The translations under genes were made by a program, and so were the position numbers. 64,000 bases of DNA from Solanum dulcamara (lineage: Eukaryota > Streptophyta > Magnoliopsida > Solanales > Solanaceae): positions 49,919,097 through 49,983,096 of the forward strand of contig NC_077242.1 of NCBI RefSeq assembly GCF_947179165.1, given 5' to 3'. Of this stretch, positions 45,376-55,579 are shown piece by piece (within the stretch, counting starts at the first letter, position 1; every line of letters begins with the position of its first letter). A model generated the notes under the pieces. The model made no database searches. It saw only the letters and a list, made by a program, of their open reading frames with translations, and was not told where the DNA came from.

Positions 45376-48278
45376 TCAGTCTAAACGTAGCTTATAATTA
45401 GCTAAGTCTTGAAGAGAAATCTCTAAAACTCTCTTCTTCTCTTGCACATCATTTGAGGCATTCGCAGTAGCTAAAGAAACATCAACACATTTGTTATACT
45501 CTTGTTCAGCTGCTGAGACTTTAAATTTGACATCTTCGACTTCTTTCTTGGCAGTATCTCGGATGGCTTTTAACTCCTTCACCTTTTTCCTCACCTCCTT
45601 AAGGGATTGACAGACGTTAGACAATTCTTCGAATTTCTTATCCTTTTCATTCAAGACAAGATCAAGGTGATTCTTGGCATTTAGATATGACTCAGATTCT
45701 TCAATTTTTAAGGTCTTATTAGCAAGAGATGATCATGCTTGGTAATAAAAGGTTGCAAGTTCAAAGAGAGACTCCAATAAGTTCTTCAAAGGAGAAATAT
45801 CCACCCCATTTCATCTACTTCCTTAAGAATTACTTGGACCTCATCCTTAAGAGAAGAAACACATTCTGTAGTGGATCGGCAAGTTAGAACGAATCTTATT
45901 CCAAGCTCCCGCAACAAAATTCATTCGAAGTTCTAAGATGACTTGCTTTCCATCAAAAATAGGCACGGACATTGTCGGGTCCTTAGGGGGAGGATATTCT
46001 ACATTTAATGTAGTCCTTTCATGTGGGATAGAAGTAGCCTCTCGCTTTGATTTGGGTGTCAAAATTTATTTTCTTGAAGTCAGGCCCTTTACAGATTCAT
46101 TACTATCTTGTGGCTTGCTTTGGCAAGAGGTCTCCAATATGCTAACATCATTTGCCTGCATATATATATATATATATAAATAAATAAATAAGAGAAGAAA
46201 TATCATAGTTAGTAGAATCATGTGGTATCATGGAATAAAAAAAATCATTACCTCTTTAATAGCTGTCAAAGTCTTTGAAGAACTAACATTATTATCTAAA
46301 ATCTTTATCTGATGTGAACAAGCATTGTTTGGTGTGTCAGAAGGTAGTTTCAATTGCTTCCAATAATGATCACTATGGGTGCTACTACTTTCATCTTAAG
46401 ATGGATGCTTGTGAGAGGTTTGTTGAATCTGAGTTGAATACTTTTCTTTTTGAATTTCTTTAAGGGAAGATCCCTTGATCTTGTCTGGAACAACAACTTT
46501 AGACTTTAAAATAGGAGGTTGACTCACAATTAATACCTCATCGTCTTTCTTTTGAAGAACATTAATATCTGGACCAATAGTACTCACCAAGGACTGTATA
46601 TAATTTTCAAGAAATTTTTTATGCACCTTTTTTCACCAAGACTTGTAATTGAGCGAAAAGAATTTCTTTAAATTGGACCCACTAGGAGGAAATATTGCTC
46701 TTTCCCTAGATTTTGTCAGCATATAAATCCGTACAAGCCTTAAACCCTCAGTTAATGAAGGTTCGCAAAAATCTCGATCTAATCGACCATAAGCATCTTT
46801 AAAAAAGCCAAATTAACAACTGAATCTATGGGTACTATAAGGCTCCACAATAAAGATGTTTTCTTCCCTTAAAGTGAGATAGTTTGAGCGAAGGCTCATG
46901 AAGAAATTTGATTGAAATTCCTTTTCAGTGCCGTCATCGCGGTAGTGGTGAGCATTAGGTCTTTTTATCAATGTTGTATCCCAGACAATGATTCCCCCTC
47001 CATGTATACGCTTCTTTGCATCCTCTCTTTCAAAATACCTGGCAACATCTTTGCCAGAAAAGGAAGCCATAAGAGGATTAGCCGGTCCACCTACTAATGG
47101 ATAATGAGTTTTGAAGTAATAGGCCAACCAACCATACATATAATGAATTGGAAAACAAGTTTGGACGAGATCAAGTCATGAGCATCTTAAAATTATGTTT
47201 AGACCTTTGTAAATGCTGGCTAAGACTGGAACTGCAAGGCTAACTCTTCGTCCACATGCTAAATGAAAGGCGATTCTAAAGACGCCCGTACAAATAAAGC
47301 CATCTTCCTTCATAGGAAGCACAAATACGCACAACCAGCAAGATAAAAAGGCTGTCAAGTATGTTTCATTTTTCTTATGACTCTTCACTTCCAACTTCTG
47401 AAACAAAGCTTCTTCAGTAGGAGAAAAATTAACATATTCACCAATTACGTTATTTGGGTTATGCGATGACTTAAGATGGGCAGACTTCTTTTCTCTTCTT
47501 GGTGGGGGTTATCCATATTTTGTATCTTTCTTACACTAAAAATCTACCCACCTTTCCACAAAAACATTCAGGTCATGATCATTCTCTACTCAGATCCAAT
47601 GAAAGGCATCAAATAAATGCTCACAAGAGTGAGGGAGAAACCTTTTTCCCTTATCAAATGTTCCTAAAAGTTCTGCAACATTTGACACGACTTCCTCGTA
47701 AAGACTTTCTATTATGGGTAAACCACCAATCACGTATAAATCCCAAAGTGATATAGATAATTCTCCAGCGGAGGTAAGCAATGCATTTGTAATAGGACAC
47801 CAAGCTTCGCAGAAGACTTGCAAGATGTTAGTGTTACGATCATAAGTAAAAAGCGAATCATACACAGCATCATATATTTTGGCATCCTTCAAAGTCTAGC
47901 AATTCCTACTAAGTATATCTTCAGCCCACTCCCAATAGCCAGGAATATAGTGAAACTCTCCATCAAGTGTGAAAGTGTCATCCCATTGAGTCTCTCCATT
48001 AATGATTCATCGCCCCAAATATGGTAAAAAAGTTGCAATATTTTTGGTACGATGATTAGGAGTGCAAAGTACCCACGTCTTGGGAGGAAGCTCTTATATT
48101 CGAGACTCCAATCATCTAAACCAGATATTTCCCCCAAAGATGGCCACAGAGTAGCATATTGACCAGCTAATGGCGTACTTATAAGTAATTTGGTCTCCAC
48201 CTCACTGTCTTTATGATCTGATATCACAAGGTATCGCAACTCTAAAGAAGAAGAAGTCAAATCTCTAAAGTAAACCAT
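45376..48278 (-). pseudogene. Antisense plant-mobile-domain (PMD) gene inside the Tat element
   Basis: Minus-strand blocks in order. 48278-47889 starts M-V-Y-F-R-D-L with W-P-S-L-G-E-I-S. 47892-47590 has Y-D-A-V-Y-D-S-L-F-T-Y-D-R-N, F-C-E-A-W-C-P-I-T-N and G-E-L-S-I-S-L-W-D-L-Y-V-I-G-G-L-P-I. 47406-47176 has Y-L-T-A-F-L-S-C-W-L-C-V-F-V-L-P and S-L-A-V-P-V-L-A-S-I-Y-K-G-L-N. 47139-46813 has W-L-A-Y-Y-F. This is the plant mobile domain (aminotransferase-like), found in MAIN/MAIL-type proteins and in plant transposons. A Lys/Ser linker (46626-45847) and a coiled coil rich in K, E, L (45654-45376) follow. At least six frameshifts or stops separate the blocks. Extra antisense frames are known from plant gypsy elements. 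Confidence 0.85.
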
Positions 48279-48419
48279 GATTCAATCTGCCAAAAAAAAT
48301 GTTTTATTAGCTCTTAAATTAGTAATTCAATAATCATGGTCATGAATCTCAATAATGAATGATTATATTCTTTAAGCAAGAACTATGCCTAATCTAGATG
48401 GTGGAAAATCTTTACAAAT

Positions 48420-49400
48420 CAAAGTCTTTGCCTTAGACGGTATAAAGTCTTTGGCTTGGACTATGGGATGCCTTTGACTTAGATGGTGTAAAGTTTTTAC
48501 CACAAATTATATTAAGTCTTTGCCATAAATCATATTAAGTCTTTGCCTCATACGGTGTAAAGTCTTTGGTTTGAACTATGTGATATCTTTGACTTAGACG
48601 GTGTAAAGTCTTTGCCATAAATCATATAAAGTCTTTTCCTTAGACGGTGTAAAGTCTTTGGCTTGAAATATGTGATGCCTTTGACTTAGATGGTGTAAAG
48701 TATTTATCATAAATCATATAAAGTCTTTGCCACAAATCATATAAAGTCTTTGCCACAAATCATATAAAGTTTCTACCTCAAACGATATAAAGTCTTTGGC
48801 TTAAATTATGTGATGCCTTTGATTTAGATGGTGTAAAGTTTTTGCCACAAATCATATAAAGTCTCTGCCTCAGATGGTGTAAAGTCTCTGACTTGGATTA
48901 TATGATGCCTTTGACTCAGACGGTGTAAAGTCTTTGCCATAAATCATATAAAGTCTTTGCCTCAGATGGTGTAAAGTCTTTGTCTTGGACTATGTGATGT
49001 CTTTGACTCAGATGGTGTAAAGTCTTTGCCACAAATCATATAAAGTCTCTGCCTCAGACGGTGTAAAGTCTTTGGCTTGGACTATGTGATGCCTTTGACT
49101 CAGACGGTGTAAAGTCTTTTCCACAAATCATATAAAGTCTTTGCCTCAGATGGTGTAAAGTCTTTGGCTTGGACTATGTGATGCCTTTGACTCAGACGGT
49201 GTAAAGTCTTTTTCAAAAATCATGTAAAGTCTTTGCCTCAGACGGTGTAAAGTCTTTGGCTTAGACTATGTGATACCTATGACTCAGGTGGTGTGAAGTC
49301 TTTGCCATAAATCATGTAAAGTCTTTGCCTCAGACGGTGTAAAGTCTTTGGCTTAGACTATGTGATGCATTTGATTCAATCGGTGTAAAGTCTTCATCAA
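48420..49400. repeat. 23-bp monomer / 92-bp higher-order tandem array
   Basis: About ten copies of a 92-bp unit. Each is made of four related 23-bp monomers: GTCTTTGCCACAAATCATAT.., GTCTCTGCCTCAGACGGTGT.., GTCTTTGGCTTGGACTATGT.., GCCTTTGACTCAGACGGTGT... Neither 23 nor 92 is a multiple of three, and frames do not stay open, so it is not coding. It lies between the antisense PMD start and the ~230-bp repeats. Hypervariable 3' regions of Tat/Ogre elements are known to hold such arrays. Confidence 0.93.
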
Positions 49401-49507
49401 AGATAATATAAAATTATTTTCTCAAATAATGCAGCATCTTTGACTCCAATAGAATAAAAGTTCATTGCGTATAAAGTAATATTGTCACTTGCAAAAAAAA
49501 TATAAAA

Positions 49508-50400
49508 ATGTACGTCGTATCTTGATGAACTCAAGAGTGTATGCAAAAAGGAGCATCAAAATTGTTAATGCCAATGATAAAATAAATAAAAGGAGAGAGT
49601 CTATTTATAGACAAATAGTGATGGTGAGGGAGTCCTTCTCCTAAAGTAACTATAATTACTTTTTGGATTAGGACTCTAGTGGAATGGTACAAATTTATTC
49701 TTTCGACTAAAAAAAGGCCTAAACAAAAAAAATATACCTCGTATCTTGATGAACTCAAGAGTGTATGCAAAAAACAGCATCAAAATTGTTAATGCCAATG
49801 ATAAAAATAAATAAAAGGAGAGAGTCTATTTATAGACAAATAGTGATGGTGAGGAAGTCCTTCTCTCAAAGTAACTATAATTACTTTTTGGGTTAGGACT
49901 CTAGTGGAATAGTACAAATTTATTCTCTCCACTAAAAATAAATAAAATGGCCTAAACAATAAAAATGTACCTCATATCTTGATGAACTCAAGAGTGTATG
50001 CAAAAAGGAGCATCAAAATTGCCAATACCAATGATAAAAATAAATAAAAGGAGAGAGTCTATTTATAGACAAATAGTGATGGTGAGGAAGTCCTTCTCCC
50101 AAAGTAACTATAATTACTTTTTGGGTTAGGACTCTAGTGGAATGGTACAAATTTATTATTTTCACTAAAAAAAATGGCCTAAACAAAAAAAATGTATCTC
50201 GTATCTTGATGAACTCAAGAGTGTATGCAAAAAGGAGCATCAAAATTACTAATGCCAATGATAAAAATAAATAAAAGAAGAGAGTCTATTTATAGACAAA
50301 TAGTGATGGTGAGGGAGTCTTTCTCCCAAAGTAACTATAATTAGTTTTTGGGTTAGAACTCTAGTGAAATTGTACAAATTTATTCTCTTCAAATTCTAAT
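49508..50400 (-). promoter_or_regulatory. Four tandem ~230-bp repeats each with an antisense TATA box
   Basis: Four nearly identical units start with TATCTTGATGAACTCAAGAG at about 49517, 49742, 49975 and 50201. Each holds CTATTTATAG (49601, 49826, 50059, 50286), which on the minus strand is CTATAAATAG, a canonical plant TATA box. Spacing is 225, 233 and 227 bp. All four point toward the antisense PMD gene, whose first ATG is 1.2-2 kb downstream. A promoter role is inference. The similar 79- and 81-codon minus frames here are parts of the repeat. Confidence 0.6.
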
Positions 50401-50753
50401 TGGTTGTGAAATTGTGAAAATTTGAGTTATCCGTATTGTAAAAGGAGTGTGTCCTTTCTGAATTCTAATTGAATGATTATTATTATTATTTTATTATTTT
50501 TGATTAGCAAATGCCTACCCCTTTATTTTGCTAATCTCTATCCTATTCTAATTGTTCAAATCTAGTAAAAACAATTGGCCACTTGATCAAGTTTTAATTG
50601 GAGTCTCATTATTTACTCCAACTATGTCACTCTAATTGCAGGAACATATTAATTTAATATGTTCATGATACATATTAAATTGAACGACATACTATTATCG
50701 TTTAATTAAATACCTCAAGCCTAGTCTTTGTATAAAATACTTCGACAAGACTT

Positions 50754-50766
50754 GAAGTAGGGGGCA
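50754..50766 (+). other. Polypurine tract of the Tat element
   Basis: GAAGTAGGGGGCA lies directly before the 3' LTR, at the expected place for plus-strand priming. The same motif in variant form (GAAGCCAGGGGCA) precedes the old LTR at 6291. Confidence 0.8.
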
Positions 50767-50768
50767 TT

Positions 50769-51660
50769 AGTAAACACTAGAATTATATTGGATTTAAATT
50801 CGTAAATTAATTTAGATTATATTAAATTCAAAAAAAAAAATACTCCAAATGATGTGGCAATTCAAGTCAAATGAATGATCCACTAAAAGTACACCATGTG
50901 TCAAAGTTATGTCGCAATACAAGTCAAATTAAATGAACCACTAAAATCACACAACATGTCAAAGTTATATAGAAATTCAAGTCAAATTAAATGAGCCATT
51001 AGAATCATGCCATGTGCCAAAATTATGTGGCAATCCAAGTCAAATTAAATAAGCCACTAAAACCATGCCACGTGTCGAAGTTATGTGGCAATCTAAGTCA
51101 AATTAAATGAGACACTAAAATAATGCCACGTGTATATATGACATGTTCTGATTAATCGAATTAAAGCTCTTCACCAAAAAAATCTGTACCACTCCCTACA
51201 ACTATAAATAGGGGTCCTCATTATTCTCAGAGGGAGGATTTTTTGGAGAACAAGAAGCAAGAAGAGAGCTCGTGGATCAAAGACCACAAATTTTCTACAA
51301 AGCTACAAAGTTTAAGTAATCAAATTCAAGCTCAAGTTCAAGATCAAGAACGAAGGAAAATATCAAGAAGTTCAAGATCAAGTTACTTGTTCATATTTAT
51401 TATTCGTCATAACCATACAAGTGTTCGTGATGAATAATTCAAATCCAAATTTGAATACGAAGATTCAAGATCAAGCTATTCAAGCCCTTGACTCTAAATC
51501 AAATTCAAGTTCAACATATTCCATATTATTTGAAGAATCAGAGGATTATCATAGAAATTGTAAGACGCACTACATTTTGAAATCAAATATTACTCTTTGT
51601 TACACCAATTTTCCGGTCTTGATTGTTGATTTTTCTCGGCTCAAAAATTTATTGTTTACA
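50769..51660 (+). repeat. 3' LTR of the Tat element
   Basis: Ends TTGTTTACA, the inverted partner of the TGTAAACA at the 5' LTR start. Its own first bases have changed to AG. It has the five 58-bp units (50853-51150, including two CCACGTGT cores), a TATAAATA box at 51203-51210 and the AGAGAGCTCGTG block. It is followed by the target duplication AATGA. Confidence 0.93.
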
Positions 51661-52120
51661 AATGAATAAAACAAATTTTATATCATAATGTATCAGATGT
51701 AACATTATTTTGATAAACATAAAAAGTAAATAAATTTTTTAAATTAAAATATAATATAAGAAAAAAGATTTCAAACAATAACAAAGAAGAAAATGTGTTT
51801 GAATTGAGATATGAAAATTATTCACGTGAGGTTTTTTTTGTTCGTAGGTTATTAGTTTTACTTTCCTTTTTTTTGGAGAAAATATAATTATAAAATTCCT
51901 AAACTCCCATTAGCATATGAATAAAAAGCTAATCCCACAATTCCACGTCTTCTCAAAATCTAAAACTTCCTATCACTTAATTTACTTGCTCACACAAATA
52001 AAATCAAAATTAAAATCAAAAGAAAAATTGTTTTTTCACATTTTTGAGTAAAACCGTCTTCTTTAAGGATAAACTTCCATTATAGAAATATATTTTCTAT
52101 CTCTTTCTATCACTCTTAAA

Positions 52121-52170
52121 GCGGAACCTGCGCATAGCGGGAACTTTAGTGCACCGAGCTGTCCTTTTTT
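52121..52170 (+). mobile_element. 3' end fragment of an Au-type SINE
   Basis: GCGGAACCTGCGCATAGCGG, followed by GAACTTTAGTGCACCGAGCT and a T-run, matches the 3' end of the Au SINE family of plants as I remember it. The tRNA-derived 5' part is absent. It lies within the Helitron. Confidence 0.6.
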
Positions 52171-53157
52171 GTTCAAACACTTGATACTTTTATAGGATAA
52201 TGCTTCAAAATAATAATAAAACATATTATATACTCATTGATAAAAAACATATCTCCACATAACATGCCTTATATAAAAATACAAAAGAAAAAAAATGTAA
52301 ATCCACCCCCCCAATGCCCCCCCCCCCCAAAAAAAAAAAGAAGAGAAGCAGAACTCACGTCCTTCGACAAAAAAGGGCTCAAAATTAGCCTTGATAAAAT
52401 ACCTAAATAATTAATTTTAAATTTAAATTTCAAAAATAACCAACCTTATTCCTAAAAATCATCTAAATCTTATAACCCACGTCTTTGCAAAAAATATTGA
52501 CTCCATTATTCACAATCTTCTTAAACTCAACTCTTCAAAATGAGAATTGAAACATGTGCCAAATAAAAATCTCATAAACAGAAATCTGATTGCACTCATT
52601 TGAGATCCTAAAAGAGAATTGAGAGGAAATATAATGGAATGCATGTTTATATGCCCTTTTCCTTAATTGCTTGATCTAAAATTATTTTTTGTGATTGGAG
52701 GGAAAGGACCACCATCCTCTCCAATGCGACAACGAAGAAAAAGAAACTGATAGAGAAATGGAGAAATTCAGAAGAATTTTATGGCAGTGATGTATGCCAT
52801 CTTTCAATATTTTTAGTACACATAATTTAACTTTTTCCTGTTTATTTTTAAAGCAAATATTAAAATGGCTCCTTTTTATGTGATTTATTAGCTAAATATA
52901 TGAATTAAATCCAATTGCTATTTAAATTTGGTTGGAGTTTCTTACTTATGTTGGATTGATATTCTTTTGACGATTTCAAAAATATATTTCATTTTGCAAG
53001 AATAAAATCAATATGATTAATGATGATGATGATGAAAGTCTTGAGATGGTTCAGAAATGAAATGTCATCATACCTTAGGTAATTATTACTATTAATTTTT
53101 ATTTTATCTTCTTTAAATCCTTATGTTTCGTAACTTTCTCATGTCATCCTCCGTCCT

Positions 53158-53313
53158 TGGTTATTTGGAAAGACATATTTATCACTGTGACACCGGTTAG
53201 AAGTCTAAAGGTGTGGAGCAACAAAGCCAACATGAAAATTATTGTTGAAGTTGATAATTTGGCTCGATTACAACACAAGAATCTGTCAAGTGTATGTGGT
53301 TATCATGCTGAAG
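53158..53313 (+). pseudogene. Captured exon of a PTI1-like protein kinase
   Basis: One exon reads through without a stop, with S-L-K-V-W-S-N-K-A-N-M, I-V-E-V-D-N-L-A-R-L and H-K-N-L-S-S-V-C-G-Y-H-A-E. It ends at a preserved GT donor (G|GTTAGT at 53314). It matches the N-lobe (beta3 to alphaC to beta4) of the PTI1-like kinases related to Arabidopsis At3g15890. The catalytic Lys of the V-K-R-L-K motif is changed (V-R-S-L-K). The flanking exons were not found, so this is a gene fragment carried by the Helitron. Confidence 0.75.
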
Positions 53314-54898
53314 GTTAGTTACATATATGATTACATGCCTAATTTAAAATTACTTTCACATCTTTATGGCAACATTTTGCTAAAAACCTTCTCGATTTAC
53401 CATCATATCTACTCAAACTAAATTAATTTACTTTACATTATTATAAAATTTATTATTTTAAAAATTTACAGTAATAAAAAATTGTATCAACTGAAGCAGC
53501 TCTGAAGTTGAAGAACATTCATGAATTATGTCTTGATTCAATATTATGTCTTGAAAATCAAATCTCTATTTTTTCTAGAGTTAGATGGTTAGTTTGGAGT
53601 CAATTATTCTACTTCAAAAGTAGTGTAAATATATTTAACTAATCTTCAATAATATAAAAATAAAATAAGACAAATAACTAGATAGATAAAGTCAAAAGCA
53701 AAATAATATTGAACAAGGAAAGAATTTCTATTAAAACAAAACATATTTAATTTAAAAATACGATTAAGCTTTTCATATTTAGATTTTAGAACTAAATTTA
53801 AACTTTTTAACCATTTTGAGCTATAGAATTATTGTTTAAATAGAGAGAATTCAATAGTAAAAAGAAATATTTATCTATAGGAATATATTTTATAGGATTA
53901 ATAGGTAAGAGTCAAGTGATATATTAGTATAAAGTCACATGACAATCTAACAAGACTAATCGATGAATAATCTTACATGGAGTTATTCTATTTTAATTGT
54001 TAAAATAAAATTAATAAGAAAATAAAAATAATTTCTTATTTATTTATAAGTTAAAGTGATTTTAAAAAAAAAGAAATAAGAATATAATTTTTTAAAAGTA
54101 ATATTTTAATCGAAATGCCATCATAATAACACCATATTTAATTTTTATTTAGATAACGATATTTTATATCTTAATCTTTTTTGCTAATTGAAGTAAGATA
54201 AACATTTTTAATGGAAAAAAATCACCATAAGTAAAAGATTGTGGTTAAAAAGAAAAGAAATAGTATATTTAGTTGGAATAAGGGCATTTTGACCCATTTG
54301 AGTAACAATAAAGATATTTTTGGACCAAAGGTATTGAAAGTAAGGACATTTTTGAACTAAACTATCAAGAGAGCACATTTGTTTTTTTATAATTTTTGGT
54401 GAAATAAATGACTAATATTATTTAGTAGAGATGTGAACGTAATTGTGGAAAATACCTTGAAATCTAGAAAATTACTCATATCTTTCTAATTCAATAATTT
54501 AGATAAACCTTTTCTCTAGCTTGATAAGTAATTGTCCCTTTATGAATAATTGAATGAGAATTTTATCAATGGTGTCAGTGTTAAACTGTTTTTATAGATA
54601 GATTCAGTCAATCTTAAAATTTGCTTAAGTTATATATGGATTGACAAGACACTGTGCTACTTGGTGACTTTATCCCGGATACATGAATCATTTATGCAAT
54701 TAATTCTTCAAAAAATAATAATTTAAGCACATAACACAATATCTTACAGTAATTTAAGGTGGAGAAAATGATTTTTCGTATTTGATGGCCTTTTTATCGA
54801 CAACCATGGATCAATTTTACAATTGATCAAATAATAAATTTTTTAAGTGATCAAGTAAATAAATAACAAATAATTAAAATTTTATGAGCAAACATTTT

Positions 54899-54925
54899 CC
54901 ATGCATCGCGCGGGTACTATGCTAG
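54899..54925 (+). other. Helitron 3' terminus (hairpin plus CTAG)
   Basis: CCATGCATCGCGCGG can form an imperfect 6-bp stem with an ATC loop (CCaTGC paired with GCGCGG). CTAG follows 8 bp later, then the host T. This is the standard layout of plant Helitron 3' ends. Confidence 0.7.
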
Positions 54926-55579
54926 TTTGAAGTGTTAATAAGGGATAACCATCATTGGGTACTAACAAGGGACCTATTTTAGTCACAAAATTTCATGGTT
55001 TTGGTTTGAGAAAGGTGAAAAAAAACCAAACTTCCCTCACTTAAAAACTGAATGGGGTCGTCTACTGGCGTTCCTACAGACCGTAGAACTTTCTACGGGC
55101 TATAGGAGCCCTCTATAGAAGCTGGGTCCAAGTTTAGACTTCACTGAAACTTGACTAAATGGGTCTACGACCACTCCTCTACGAGTCGTAGACCACAAGA
55201 TGAATTATGGGAGATTCTCATAGGAATACTGGGGGCTCATGAAGGTTGGGCTCTACGAGCCATCCTATGGCTCTACAAACTTTTTGTGGGTTGTAGGAAT
55301 TAGTTGAACATTCCAGTAGCTACTGAAATGTGACACTTCGTTCTACAATTGACCTTACGGGTCATAGAATGGTCGATAGGTTGTAACTTGGGCTTGTAGG
55401 GATGATCCCAACAAATCAAAATTTTGCTCAAGTATTGGGGAATCTATGAACCATCCCTACTAGTCGTAGAACTTTCTATGGGTCGTAGGTGACCTTTGTG
55501 GTCCACTGGTAATTCATCTTTCTCACTTTCTCTAGGATTTTCGAGATTGATCTAAGTTAGAATAGTATGGAGGGTTACA
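54926..55579 (-). mobile_element. Chromovirus B 3' LTR, right part
   Basis: Ends ...GAGGGTTACA at 55579, directly before ATATCTCCTCCTTGGG, the reverse of a polypurine tract. The TTTTAGTCAC and CTACGGGTCGTAGA-like words (55080-55500) recur in element C's LTR (59840-60290). It joins with 32032-33599 once the Helitron is removed. Confidence 0.7.

Larger units (their letters stand above)
37022..51660 (+). mobile_element. Complete Tat-clade Ty3/gypsy element with antisense PMD gene
   Basis: Two LTRs (37022-37951 and 50769-51660) bound a 14.6-kb element. The 5-bp target duplication AATGA is exact (37017-37021 and 51661-51665). LTR ends are inverted TGTAAACA ... TGTTTACA, with one base changed in the left copy's end. 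Order is LTR, primer binding site, gag, protease, RT, RNase H, a second archaeal-type RNase H, integrase, then an antisense plant-mobile-domain gene, two tandem arrays, polypurine tract and LTR. The extra RNase H places it in the Tat lineage. In a 290-bp stretch the LTRs differ by about 6 substitutions and 1 indel by eye, so it is fairly young yet has many coding lesions. Confidence 0.92.
33600..54925 (+). mobile_element. Non-autonomous Helitron, split by a Tat retrotransposon
   Basis: The 3' end has a CCATGC-ATC-GCGCGG imperfect hairpin (54899-54913) followed by CTAG at 54922-54925 and then T, the plant Helitron terminus. The proposed 5' end is TCTATATATAATTAAAAG at 33600, a typical Helitron start, though the base before it is T rather than A. 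Without the Tat element it is about 6.7 kb, AT-rich, with no Rep/helicase frame. It includes a kinase exon fragment (53158-53313) and a SINE fragment. The 33600-37016 part has no gene I recognise. Its insertion splits the LTR of chromovirus B. Confidence 0.6.

Noticed and set aside
48420..49400. Regular repeat array that could suggest CRISPR
   Set aside because: Monomers are contiguous with no unique spacers, and the setting is a plant retrotransposon.
49531..50258. Two similar minus-strand frames with the same 40-residue core
   Set aside because: They are the same stretch of the ~230-bp tandem repeat read twice; the other copies do not stay open.
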